Shown piece after piece: positions 34,544 through 46,399 of a stretch of 64,000 nt of DNA. A model generated the notes under the pieces. That model was given only the letters and a program-made list of their open reading frames with translations. It was not told where the DNA came from and searched no databases. Within the stretch, counting starts at the first letter, position 1; each line of letters opens with the position of its first letter. The position numbers and the translations under genes were made by a program. This stretch comes from Datisca glomerata (Eukaryota; Streptophyta; Magnoliopsida; Cucurbitales; Datiscaceae): contig QANY01013420.1 of NCBI GenBank assembly GCA_003255025.1, forward strand, positions 991,645 to 1,055,644, given 5' to 3'.

Positions 34544-36405
34544 TGTTGGAATTATATCCACAAGTATAGTATAATAACTATTTATGAGTAAATAGTTATT
34601 TAGGAGATACTTATGTATTACTGAATTTTATAAATAAATTAAAAAAAAATTAATTAAAGTGTGTTTGTAATTTACCTAAGTTCTTGAACTATTATCAACG
34701 AAAGAAGAGAAGATCGAGTGATCTTCCAGACAAACTCTATTGAGATAGTTCAGAATGTTATTCACAGTCTTAGGATCGACAGGTCAATCAAATCTAATTA
34801 TGACTGTTAGGTTAAACCAAAAGATGTCGGTCTCGGAGCATGGAAGTGGAGACCCTAATGGTTGACATAAACATGTTATGAAACATGTTGAATTGACTAG
34901 TAACCAATTAGTTTAGAGCAAAGTCGTTTATCTAACTCTAAATCTAATTGTTACACCTTAAAGGGTATTTTTGTAATTATCTTAATCCGGAGGTGAAAAT
35001 GAAACTTGACCTAGTTACTCGTGATCTTTGATTTGCCAAAGGAGTGAGTTTGAATTGTTGGACAATATCTCGGCTGTCAAGACCGTGATTCAACTTGTTG
35101 GAGTTTCATGATTCACAAATATAAAATTCGTGGCAAGATTGCAAACGCAATAATATGATCTTTTACTTTATTGATGTGTGTGTGAATAAATAAATTGGGT
35201 CTGATACTCGATGACATGAGTCATTGAATAAGATAAGGTGAACTGTAAAAGACGCTTCGCGGATATGTTTTTCTTATTTACAGTCAATAAAGAAGTTAAA
35301 GAAATAATAATCAGAGGGGTAAAATGGTATCCCACTCATGTTACTGATATTCATGAAGGATAATATCATAAAATATTTTGTGGACCGGGAAAAATAACTG
35401 TTTATTTGTACCAACTGAAAATGTAACGCGCATGAATCAAGAGTTTATTCGGCTTCGGACCTATTAGTGGAGTCGTACAATGATGGGATTAAATAAATCA
35501 GAAATTTATAGAGATAAATTACCCAGGTACTTGAATCTCATAGCTTTATCATGTGGGTGCATTCGGGGTCAGGGGTAGCTCATAAGTACAGGAATGAGAA
35601 ATAACATTAGTTGGATCAAAATGTGTTTTGGATCAATGCACACTTCCCGAGCCCATATGTGATGGATGTCTCCAAAACTAATGTTCAAAATAATTATATT
35701 TTTTTATTTTTAAATTATTAGATAATTGGTAAATAAAAAAATTAATTAATTAATTGATTGTGATCAATTTAATTCATCAATTTAGACTGATGAATTTGGA
35801 CACAATTTTGGCTCTAGGGAAAATGTGAAAATCATATATGCAGGTCAACGAGCAAGGAGAAATTCAATTTTTGACATATAAGGGTATATGGGTAAATTCT
35901 ATAATTAATATATAAGATATTGCATTAGGGTTGCATCCCTAAGTGTTGATCAGTATAGAGAAAATGTTTCACTCTGCTCTCCTTACTACTTGTCGCCGAA
36001 ATTGACAAAGAGAGTGGAAAAGACAAATTTCATTTTTCTCTATATTTATTTTAAGAGTCCACACTCAATTCCTACACAAATCTTTTAGAGATATGCTTCT
36101 GACTCTAACGAAGAACATGAGATAGAGTCAGAAGTATATCTCTCAAGGATTTGTGAAGGAATTAAGTGTGAGTTTCCAAAACAACTATTAAGAGAACTGG
36201 ATCCTACCAATCAGAATTTCTCCATTAACTGAAAATGTTTAAATCATTTCTATCTCTTCTCGATACGTTTATACAATTATGCATATTCAATAGTTTGGTT
36301 TTGTATTTAATTCGATTAAATGTTTTATGAAAAATTTTTATATTTCGCCCATGAATTTTTCATGGTTCAATTAATTTTCTGTAAAATCCAAAACTAGATC
36401 CAACA
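34544..36405 (+). mobile_element. Solo copia LTR in the antisense ORF
   Basis: 1862 bp, starting TGTTGGAATT and ending GATCCAACA, with no internal region. Flanks CATGT (34539-34543) and TATGC (36406-36410) match at three of five positions, a decayed target duplication at best. It is the same LTR family as 36830 to about 38328 and 43987-45114 (shared ATTAAAGTGTGTTTGTAA and TCACAGTCTTAGGATCGAC-like blocks). It arises by recombination between two LTRs. Confidence 0.8.
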
Positions 36406-36829
36406 TATGCAGCCCTTGATCTCCCCCGAGACACTATGAAGATGCTGAGGATAATGTTGGTGATGTGAGGGGAAGGAGTCTCCACCAACTGACCAATCCT
36501 TCAAGCTCTGACCAGCCGGTGAGGTCGACAGATGTGTTGAGGTCAACGGAGGTGTGACCGCTTGTTCATCTCTAATTCTTCCTCCTCATGAGCGGGAAGG
36601 AAGAAGGGAGTTGAGGCAGAGACTTAGGGAAATGACTGAGAAGCAAACTGATTAAATCATTATTCTAAAGGTTGAAAACTTCAAGCTCGATGAACACTTA
36701 AGGATGTGGAGTCAAGAGAAGGAGAAAGAGGTTGAGCTTCAGTTCCAAGAAGCTTTTAACGAGGTGAAGCAAGTCATTTATAGCTTAGGCTATCATGATG
36801 ATCATGGTCAGGTTCTTGTAAGGCATCTC

Positions 36830-38328
36830 TATTGGAATATGTTCATAAAGTAGCGTGTAATAATTATTTATTTATATTTAGTTATTTTTTAGACATCATT
36901 ATTACTGAATTCTTATGAATAAATTGAAAGTTTTATTTTAAATTAAAGTGTGTTTATAAATTACTCAAGTCCAGGAACTTTCATCAATGAACGAAGAGTG
37001 AAGACAGAGGCGTCAACAGATGGATTTTTTTTAGAAAGTTCATAACGATATTCGCAGTCCTAGGATTAACTGAGCAATCGAATCTGATTTTGACTGTTAG
37101 GTTGAACCAATGGATGCCAGTCTTGGGGCAAGTAAGTGGAGACTCAAACGGTTAACCTAGACATGTTATGAACATGTGAATAGACCACTAACAAGTTAGT
37201 TTAGAGCTCAAAACCGTTTACCAAGCTCTAAATCTAATTGTTACACCTTAAGAGTATTTTCATAATACTGAGGTGAATACCTCGACTATTGGCATTGTAA
37301 TTCAATTAAGTTGGAGTTACGTGATTCACAGATATGAAAATTCATGGTTCGATTGCAAAAGCAACAATATCACCTTATGCTTTATTGATGGGTGTGTGAA
37401 TAAATTAATCTAAGCAGGTATTCAATGGATCAAATCATTGATTAAGACTTGTAAATTGTATGAGACAATTCATTTTTATGTCTTTCTTATTCACAGTCAA
37501 TAAAAGAGTTAATGAAATAAGAACAAGAGGGGTAAAAGGTAATTTTATATTCCGCTCTTGATACTGATGTTCACGGTGGGTATTATGTTAAAATATTTTG
37601 TGGACTGTGAAAATAAAGGGTTTATTTACACCAACAGAAAACTTAGCGCGCATGAATCGAGAGTTGATTCGACATCGAACCTATAGTGAAGTCGTACGAT
37701 GTCACGATTAAATGGGTTGGGAATTTATGGAGATAAATTTTTCGGGTATTTAAATTCTTAGTTTTGTTCATGTAAGTCTATTCGGTCTTAGAAATAGCTC
37801 ATGAGAACAGGAATAGAGAAACGTAGTAAATTGGATCCAAAATGTGTTTTGTTGTCAATGCATATTTCTTACACCTATATGTGATGTGTGATGTCGCTTA
37901 ATTAGTTAAGTGCGATTATATGTATTGAAATTAATTAATTAATTATTGAATAATTAGTAAATAAAAAATTAAGTAATTAATTGATAATGATCAATTAATT
38001 TATCAATTGGATTGATGAATCTCGATACAATTCAAACTCTAGGGAATATTACAATTTTTGACAATTATAAATATATGAGGTGAATTTTTAGAAATTTAAA
38101 AATATGTAGATATATTTATAAATATCAAAACTTACATTTTACCAATATCTAATAGCAACGTGATTGGAGATAAATCTTGGATAAGATACAGTAGTTTATT
38201 AACAAAGAAAATGAGAAAAACTTTTTCCCCACCCTCCATGTCGTCGCCGAAAATCATATTGAAGGAGAAAATTTTCTATTTTTCTTCTTCAATCATTTTG
38301 AGAGCCCACACTCAAATTCTTACACAAA
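36830..38328 (+). repeat. 5' LTR of the inserted copia element, 3' part missing
   Basis: It matches 43987-45114 and the solo LTR 34544-36405 up to CACACTCAAATTCTTACACAAA, then the similarity ends. About 350 bp of LTR 3' end and the expected primer-binding site are absent. Confidence 0.75.
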
Positions 38329-39810
38329 ATTTTGTTCATTCCAGAATTACTGTTCACTCTGGAGTTACTGTTTCAATGGTCGCGGTACTGTTTTGGTGCT
38401 CGTCGCTGCCGTTGTCCGCTCCTGTGCCCTGCATGGTGACTAGGGTTTGTGAAACCCTTAGAGATAACAATTAGGGTTTAAGAAACCCTGTGATATTTCA
38501 CGATAACCCTTATCTTATTTTTTTATCTTTTAAATTTTAAATTTTAAATTTTAAACGGAGAAAAGATACTTTTGAATTTAAAGATAATTATCTCTTTTAT
38601 TTTTTATTTTGAATTTTGAAATCAAAAGATAATTATCAATGTTATATTTTTATCTTTTATTTTACTTTCAAAAAAATGGAGGATAATTAGTGAGACTATT
38701 TAATTAGAAAAATAGTTTTCTTTAATCAAAATTTTGAATTTGAATTTTTGAATTTTGAATTTTTGGATTTTGAATTTTGAATTTTGAATTTGAAATTTGA
38801 AATTTAATTTTAAAATGGGAGTGAACTTTTGTAAAGAATTACAAAGCAGTGGGATAACCTAAAGGACAAATAAACAATTATAGATGTCATGAAGATTTGT
38901 AAATTAATTTATAATTTATTATTTTTATTGGGTTGTAATTAGAAATGAGCCAATAGGGAGGCTAAATTTAAATGTATGATTTAATTTTAATCGCGCATCA
39001 TCATATAACATGTCATATAGCACTAGGGATATGATAATATCAAATTGTCATGTAGCATATACATACATCATTGTAGATTAATTATAATGGTTATAATTTA
39101 ATTACAATATGAAATTCATAATGGTTATGATTTTAAATTGAGATTTAAAATTAAATAAAGGATTTATAAAATTTCATAATGTTTTTCAATTTAATAAAAG
39201 TTATGTTTAGGAAAACAACCAAAAATCCAAAGTTTGTTTTCAAAAACTTAGTGGAGATTAATTTACATTGAAACGTTCCCAAGGTCTCCGACACGAACTT
39301 GATCGTGCCACGAGGAATGATTTAGAAACGCCCATAGCGGTCCTCTCTTCAATGGGAGAAACTTTAAAGTCGTGTCATTTTGAGTCATCGAGATGCTTGA
39401 AAAGCTAAGACTTCTAAAGGATGTGGTGAGGCAGGGTCATCTCATAGACTGACTGTTAGTCCATAGCAACTTTTATGAGTCGATGTTTTGGTTAAACATT
39501 TAGACTAAAGCGCATTGAAATCCCCACTTAAGAGCTAGTCAATGTGGCAAAGGTGACCAAAATCATTGGTGATTGGTTAAGCTAGATATGAAGACATTTG
39601 AGTGTTAACCAAACGAGAAGAGTCTCGATGCGATAGAAGATAGTTTGGACTTCATCCTTTGATGAGACAAGCTATCATTTTTTTATTGTAACATCATGTA
39701 GGAAATTTTTTTTGAAGGATTTTAAATATTAAGTAGCTGCATCATGCATCATACTTTTCTAAATGATTAAGCATTTATTTACACCACTTTATTTATTCTT
39801 TTCAGTAATC
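38329..39810 (+). other. Anomalous leader of the inserted copia element
   Basis: The sequence after the truncated LTR does not match the other LTRs of the family. It holds AAACCCT/AGGGTTT repeats (38438-38490), heptamer-like TTTTAAA and TTTTGAA simple repeats (38527-38557, 38735-38812), and a segment at 39190-39700 with the character of a copia untranslated leader. No primer-binding site was found. It may have come from another element by template switching or recombination. Confidence 0.5.
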
Positions 39811-40625
39811 ATGTCGTTATCCCCTCTCTCAACTATTCTTAACGCGAACAAATTTACTGGTGAAAATTATGTGGATTGGAAATGAAATCTCGATATCGTT
39901 CTGAAGGTAGAAACGCACAAGTTCGTGCTCACTACCCTTTGTCCCCTTGAGCCTATTGCTGAATCGACTCAAGAGGAAAATGATGCTTATACTTCTTGGT
40001 AGCGTTCTGATGAGATCGTCAGATGTTACATCTTAGCATTTATAAGCAATATGTTTCAACAATAGCATCAGAACTTTGAGACCGCCATTGATATGATGTT
40101 GAACATCACCGAAATGTTTAGAGATTAGGGTCGTTAAGCTAGAGATACAGTTGTACGCAGCATCATGAACTACAGGATAGAACCTGGAACCCCTGTCAAA
40201 GAACATATGATGTTGATCATAATCATATGGAGATCATGGGTGTTGAGGTTGATGGTGAGACTCATGTGGATATGATCCTAGAGACTTTGCCTAGTACCTT
40301 TGAGAACTTCAAGCTTAATTGTTCAATGAATAAGCTGAATTACTTACTTCTTGAGCTCTTGAAGGAGCTGCAATCTGTTGAGACTCTATTTCTGAAGGGT
40401 AAGATGAAGTCTGGAGAGGCTAACTTTACCGAAAGAAAGCCTTCCACCTCTGGCTCTAAGAAGAAAGAGAGAATTTCCAAGGAAATCGAAGAAGCAGAAG
40501 CTGAGGGTTGCCAAAGGCAAGAGCACTGTGAGAGTAGACAAGTCGAAAGACAAGTGTCACCACTATGGAGTTGCTGGTCATTGAGAACGCAACTATCTAG
40601 AGTGTCTCAAAAGGTTGGGATCTAA
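39811..40625 (+). pseudogene. Copia gag with zinc-knuckle remnant
   Basis: The start MSLSPLSTILNANKFTGENY and a W soon after are typical of one plant copia gag group, followed by HKFVLTTLCPLEP and SNMFQQ. A TGA stop after 24 codons replaces an Arg-type codon, and further stops occur near 40000-40140. The downstream part (40227-40625) reads GVEVDGETHVDMILETLP, NCSMNKLNYLLLELLKEL, then a Lys/Ser-rich stretch and a CHHYGVAGH-like zinc-knuckle trace near 40555. Confidence 0.82.
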
Positions 40626-41540
40626 AGGTATAGTAATGGTTACTGAGGCCTGTTATCTAGCTGACTCTACTTTTTCTTGGATTGTAGACTCTACAACTAC
40701 TAACCATACTTGTTGCCCCCTGCAGGGGCTTAGGGAAGTTAGAAGGCTTGATGAGGGTGAGTATAGAATCAGCTAGGGTAATGGAGCACTAGTATCGGTC
40801 GTATCTGTGGGAACTTTTGAATTATGTTATGAGAAATATTTTATTATTTTACGTGATGTTTATTATATCCCAATTTTTTGGAAGAATCTTATTTTTATTG
40901 GTGCATTAATTAAGCAAGGATTTGATCTTAAATTCATTGATAAAGATATTGGTATTTTTAGAAATGAATGCTTAATTATTGTTGTACGCATGTTTAATAA
41001 GTTGTTTCACGTCAAACTAATAGTTCCAATGATATGTGATACTGAAATGAATAATGATTCACAAAGGGATAGTAAAAGGTTGAAGTATGACTCAACTGAT
41101 CTAACCTGTTTGCGGCACTTACGCCTTGGGCATATTAGCTTGGACATGATTAAAAGACTTGTAAAGGATGGTCCTTTGCAAACTTTTAATGTGGGAACAC
41201 TACCCACATGTGAATCATGTATTGAAGGCAAAATGATCAAGATACCTTTTTCAGCAAAAAGTGAAAGAGTCACTCAATGCCTTGAACTCATACAGAGTAA
41301 TGTATATGGGCCATTAAATATCCAAGCAAGAGGATGTTATAAATACTTTGTAACCTTCACTGATGACTACTCACGTTTTGGCCATGTTTATCTAATGCGT
41401 CAAAAGTTTGAAACATTTGAAAAGTTTAAAGAGTATAAAGCCTTGGTTGAAAAGCAGTTAGAAAAAAAAAATCAAAACACTACTATCCGATCGTGGTGGA
41501 GGGTACTTGTTAGGAAAGTTCGAAGACTTTCTTAAGGAAG
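40626..41540 (+). pseudogene. Copia protease, GAG-pre-integrase and integrase start
   Basis: Protease appears as FSWIVDSTTTNHTC near 40670 (active-site D-S-T in place of D-S-G/D-T-G). From 40807 a 242-codon open stretch covers the pre-integrase module (LRHLRLGHISLDMIKRLVKD, then CESCIEGKMIKIPF) and the integrase core beginning LIQSNVYGPLNIQARGCYKY and FVTFTDDYSRFGHVYLM. The first catalytic Asp (normally in the S-D-V-x-GP motif) is Asn here, so the enzyme would be dead. The frame ends at 41535 in a lysine-rich, slippage-prone A tract near 41460. Confidence 0.85.
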
Positions 41541-41999
41541 AATGTATTCTTTTTCTGCTTATAGCACCTTGTACGCCATAGCAAAATGGTGTGTCAGATA
41601 GAAGGAATTAAACTCTTATGGATATGGTTAGATCCATGATGAGTTACTCATCCCTCCCAGATTTCTTCTAGTGATGTGCCTTGGAAATTCTAAACCAAGT
41701 TCCATCGAAGACGGTGCCTGGTACACCATATAAAAGATTATATAAATGAAAGTCATTTATTAACCATTTTTAAATATGTGGGTGCCCAACACATGTTCTA
41801 AAACTAAAAACAGTGAAGGTGGCCAGTCGTTCAGAATTATGCATGTTCGTAGCATATCCTAAAGGAACCAATGGGTACATCTTCTACAATACGACTAACC
41901 ATAAAACATTCGTTAGAACGAATATTCATTTTCTTGAAGAAGATTACATCAAAAGTGTAAGAAGATTACACTAAAAGTGTACAGCCGAGAAGCACAGTT

Positions 42000-43930
42000 G
42001 TGTTAAAAAAATTATTTAGTGTGATGACACCGACTCTCCGATCAGAAATTGTTTTTGATTCAATAATGGAAGAACCACGACAAGAGCCAGAGCCTATGCA
42101 GCCACGACGTAGTAGGAGGGTTATGAGACAACCTGGGAGGTATATGTCCTATAGAGAAGCTTTGACATCTGTCCTAGATCAGAACCTTGATGAACTTGTC
42201 TCCTACTCAGAGGCCATGGCAGGTCTTGAAGTAAACTTATGACAATAAGCCATGAACATTGAGATACATTCGATGTACTTGAACGGAGTCTAGAAGCTTG
42301 TAGATCCTCCTGAAGGGGTAAAATCCGTAGGATGCAAATGGATCTATAAGAAGAAAAGAGGTCTGAATGGAAATGTAAAGACATTCAAAACTAGGCTAGT
42401 ATCCAAGGGCTATACCCAAAAGGAATATATAAACTACGAGGATACTTTCTCGTTGGTGGCCATGCTTAAATAAATATGAATACTTTTAACATTTGTTGTT
42501 GCCCTTGATTATGAAATCTGAAAAATGGATGTCAAGTCTGTATTTCTGAATGGCAATCTTGATGAGCGCATTTATATGGCTCAACCAGACGGGTTCATGG
42601 AGAAAGGACAAGAGAACAAATTTTACGGACTGTAGAATTCCATTTATGGACTTAAGAAAGCGTCATGATCATGGAATATTAGATTCGAAGAAACTGTTAA
42701 AATTATGGTTTTGAATAGTTAGTGGACGTGCTCTATGTGTATAAGCTGATACACAAAGGGAATGTGGTTTTTCTAGTCTTGTAGGTAGATGATTCTACTC
42801 ATTGGGAATAATGTAGGAAAATTATTTGATGTCAAGATTTGGCTTGCAAAGCAATTTGATAAGAATGATCTTGGAGAAACTGCATTTATCTTAGGTATTC
42901 AGATCTTTCGAGATAGGAAGAACAGACGATCGGCATTGTTTCAAGTATCTTATATTGATAAGGTGTTGGATCACTTCAGTGTGTAAAACTTCACGAAAGG
43001 ATTTCTTCGTTTTAGACATGGAGTGAGCATTTCCAAGGAACAGTCTCCGAAAACTCCTCAAAAAGAGGAAAACATAAAAAAGATTCCATATTCCTCAGCT
43101 ATAGGAAGTCTCATGTATGCGATGCTTTGCACTAGGCCAGACATTTGCTATGTCATGGGCATGGTGAGTCATTTCCAATCTAATCCTGTAATCGAGCATT
43201 GGAATGTCACGAAAGGATTTCTTCGTTTTAGACATGGAGTGAGCCTTTCCAAGGAACAGTCTCCGAAAACTCCTCAAAAAGAGGAAAACATAAAAAGGAT
43301 TCCATATTCCTCAGCTATAGGAAGTCTCATGTATGCGATGCTTTGCACTAGGCCAGACATTTGCTATGTCGTGGGCATAGTGAGTCGTTTCCAATCTAAT
43401 CCTGTAATCGAGCATTGGAATGTCATCAAGAATATCCTTAAGTATCTGAGGTGAATAAGAAACTACATGCTTGTGTATTCGAGTACTGACCTGAATATGA
43501 CGAGGTATATTGATTCTGATTTTCAAGGAGACAAGGATTCTAGGAGGTCCACTTCAAGATCGATTTTCATCCTGAACGGTGGAGCAGTTGTATGGAGAAG
43601 TATAAAGTAATCTTGCATTGTTGATTCTACCGTGGAAGCTGAATATATGGCAGCTTGTGAAGCTGCAAAGAGGCTATATGGCTTAGGAAGTTCTTGAAGA
43701 CTCTGGAAGTTATTCCAGACGTTGACAAGCCCATGACACTTTATTTGCGATAATAGTGGGGTTGTAGCGATTTATAAGGAACCTAGAAACCATAAGAGAT
43801 CCAAACATATAGAACGTAAATATCACCTTATTAGAGAAACTGTTCAACGTGGAGACGTCGTGGTTACGAATATTTTGACGGTCAACAACCTAGCAGATCC
43901 ATTCACGCTGTAAAAGATTTTTATGGTCAT
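42000..43930 (+). pseudogene. Copia reverse transcriptase and RNase H with a 216-bp tandem duplication
   Basis: The recognisable series is RRSRRVMRQPGRY, VGCKWIYKKKRGLNGNVKTF, RLVSKGYTQ, MDVKSVFLNGNLDERIYM and LKKAS, then a degraded YVDD region near 42780 (LVGR*FYS in place of YVDD). LGETAFILGIQIFRDR and PYSSAIGSLMYAMLCTRPDI follow. RNase H appears as YIDSDFQGDKDSRRSTS, VDSTVEAEYMAACEA and a final NNLADPFT. Stops and frameshifts separate these pieces. The stretch 42991-43422 holds two copies of the same 72-codon segment. Confidence 0.85.
42991..43422 (+). repeat. 216-bp in-frame tandem duplication within copia pol
   Basis: Two adjacent 216-bp units (42991-43206 and 43207-43422) start TCACGAAAGGATTTCTTCG and differ at about six positions. 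216 is a multiple of three, so the second unit continues in frame and the open stretch 43023-43454 crosses the joint. It duplicates the SLMYAMLCTRPDIC motif that follows the reverse transcriptase. Confidence 0.95.
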
Positions 43931-43986
43931 CTGGAGGGCTTAAGGATAAGAGATTGTACACGCCTACTTTAGTCCAAGTAAGAGAT

Positions 43987-45114
43987 TGTTGGAATATGTC
44001 CATAAAGTAGCATGTAATAACTATATATTTATATTTAGTTATTTCTTAGACATTAGTATTATTTAATTCTTATAAATAAATTGAAAGTTTTATTTTAAAT
44101 TAAAGTGTGTTTATAAATTACTCAAGTTCAGTAACTTTTATCAACGAACGAATAGTGAAGATAGAGGAGCCTCCAGACGAACTCTTCTGAGAAAGTTCAT
44201 AACGATATTCGCAGTCTTAGGATTGACTGTGCAACCGAATCTTATTACGACTGTTAGTTTGAACTAGTAGATGTCAGTCTTGGGGCATGGGAGTGGAGAC
44301 TCAAACGGTTAACCAAGACATGTTATGAACATGTTGAATAGACCAGTAACAAATTAGTTTAGAGCTCAAAACTATTTACCAAGCTCTAAATCTAATTGTA
44401 ACACCTTAAAGGTACTTTCGTAATGACCTTAATCCTGAGTTGAATACGTAGCTTGACTTAGTTAGTTGAAACCTTTAATATGTCAAATACTGATCAATTA
44501 ATTTATCAATTGAATTGATGAATCTTGATACAACTCAAAATAGGGAATATTTGCAAGTTTCGGCAAATATGAATATATAGGGTAGATTTTTAAAAATTTA
44601 AAAATATATGAGTATATTTGTAAATATCAAAAATTACATTTTATCAATATCTAATAGCAATCTGATTACAAATAGATCTTAGATAAGATACAGTTGCTTG
44701 TTAACAAAGAAAAGTAGAAAAATGTTTTCCCCTCCCTCTCTTTGCCGTCGAAAATCATATTGAAGGAGAAAATTTTTTATTTTTCTTCTTAAATAGTTTT
44801 GAGAGCCCACACTCAAATTTCTACGCAAATCGTTCTTAGAGGTCAAGTGCATGATTCAGATCTCGAAGTTTGAAGAACATGAAGAACACTCGAAGGAATT
44901 CCATCAGTTCAGAAATTTTTCGATACAAAGTATAGGTGAAAAAAATTGTTTCTAACCTTATCTTCTCATTTAATGTCATATATGCATAATAACACGTTGT
45001 TTGGTTTTAATTTTTTTAATCTGATTAAATAAGTCCTTTAGAAAAAATTTTGAAATTCCATCCACAAACCGTTCGTGGTTCAAAATTATTTTTAATTAAT
45101 TTTAAAACCAACCA
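43987..45114 (+). repeat. 3' LTR of the inserted copia element
   Basis: It starts TGTTGGAATATGTCC after the purine-rich AAGTAAGAGAT and is 1128 bp long. Relative to the 5' LTR it lacks several hundred bp in the middle: the join is near 44488, where ATATGTCAAATAC runs into TGATCAATTAATTTATCAAT. It retains the 3' end that the 5' LTR has lost. Confidence 0.8.
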
Positions 45115-45329
45115 CTCCCAGCAACCTCCTCTCTGAGGAACTTGCAACTCTCATTCCAAGTCCATAACGTGAAGATCCTTCAGCTAAACTTCCTGAGCAC
45201 GTGGCCCCTGCCGTTGAGCCTGTTGAGACTTCCATTATCATTAACTCGATTCTTGTTTATCGGTCGTGTTTATCACAAATGTCTTTTTCTTTTTTCCCTG
45301 ATGTAAGCACTTCTCTTTTTATCACGTAT

Positions 45330-46240
45330 CTACTCTCAAGGATGTAGGTCCGTTGTAGAACCCATGGCCATAGTTTCCTTTAGAGAATGACTGCTTATTG
45401 TAGTTTAGTCTGTTCTCAAGTACTTAGGTTCCTTGTAAAACTAAGGCCTTGGTCTTCTTCAAAGAACAATCATTTGTTTTAGCATAGCCCCATCTCGAAG
45501 CCTTAGGCTTATTGTGGAATCACGGCCTCAATTTTCTTGAGAGAACGGTTGTTCATTGTAGTGCAACTCATTCCTAATGACTTAGGCTCATTGTACAACC
45601 ATGGCTCTAGTTTCCTTCAAAGAATAGATGCCCATTATAGTGTAGTTCATTCTCAAAACTTAGGCTCATTAAAGAATCATAGCCATGATTTTTTTTTAGA
45701 GAACCACTGCCCATTACTGTGTAGTCTATTCTCAAGGATTTAGGCTCATTGTAGAAGCATGACTCTAGTTTCCTTCAGAAAATGGCTGTCAATTCCAATG
45801 TGGTCCATTCTCAATGACTTAGAATCATTATAGAACCGTGACTTTGGTTTTCTTTAGAGAACGACTGTTCATTGTAGTGCAGTCCATTCTTAAGAACTTA
45901 GGCTCAAAACCATGGCCATTTTTTTCTTTTGAGAAAGACTGTCTATTGTAGTGTTGTCCATTCTCAAGTACTTAGGCTCATTGTAGAAAAATGAATCTAG
46001 TTTCCTTTAGAGAACAGCTGCCTATTGTAGTGTAGTCCGTTCCCAAGTACTTAGTCTCATTGTAGAATTATAATTCAGGTTTCTTTTAGAGAATGACTAC
46101 TCATTGTAATGCAATCTGTTCTTAATTTCATAGACTCATTGTAGAACAATGGCATTGGTTTAGAGAAAATATGTCAATTGTAATGTAGTCAATTCTCAAG
46201 GACTTAAGTTCATTGTAAAAACATGACTCTAAGCTTTTCA
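45330..46240. repeat. Tandem array, about twelve units of ~78 bp
   Basis: Units carry TTCTCAAGGACTTAGGCTCA, TTGTAGAACCATGGC, TAGTTTCCTTTAGAGAA and CATTGTAGTGTAGTC. The CTTAGGCTCATT core recurs near 45345, 45423, 45502, 45580, 45658, 45740, 45819, 45897, 45972, 46050, 46128 and 46202, so the period is about 75-82 bp. Units are strongly diverged from one another. The array sits between the end of gypsy pol and the end of the antisense ORF. Confidence 0.92.
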
Positions 46241-46399
46241 TACCATTGCATTTTATTGGTATTACTAGAACAATTAAAATAAGATAAGTGAACAACATTT
46301 TTAAGTGGAAAACCTTTAACGAGAGAAAAACATACGAGAAGTTATTGTCTCATTAATAATAGAACGAAATGAATTTTTATATAAATAAACTTTATGCAA

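Larger units (their letters stand above)
36830..45114 (+). mobile_element. Full-length Ty1/copia element inserted in the antisense ORF
   Basis: The element contains a truncated 5' LTR (36830 to about 38328), an anomalous leader (38329-39810), gag (from 39811), pol to about 43930, and a 3' LTR (43987-45114). Total 8.3 kb. It interrupts the gypsy antisense ORF 425 bp after a solo LTR of the same family. The start is TATTGG instead of TGTTGG and the end is ACCA, so both termini have mutated. Multiple stops occur in gag and pol. Flanks (ATCTC, CTCCC) are not a convincing target duplication. Confidence 0.8.
33753..45290 (+). pseudogene. Antisense ORF of the gypsy element, in three pieces
   Basis: The pieces are 33753-34538, 36411-36829 and 45119-45290, separated by the two copia insertions. 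The first piece reads with stops RLRNEAELRELIRFTVH, SPLFQEFF and PNKKKVFPKGIKDGIWMF, and ends in an acidic DVDEEDEEEID run. It resembles the N-terminal part of plant 'putative gypsy-type transposon' proteins. The second encodes a charged coiled-coil-like stretch (HEREGRRELRQRLREMTEKQ, then WSQEKEKEVELQFQEAFNEV). The third reads LLSEELATLIPSP and PSAKLPEHVAPAVEPVE. Frame changes are needed. The orientation is opposite to gag-pol. Family assignment of the first piece is tentative; the coding character of pieces two and three is clear. Confidence 0.6.
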
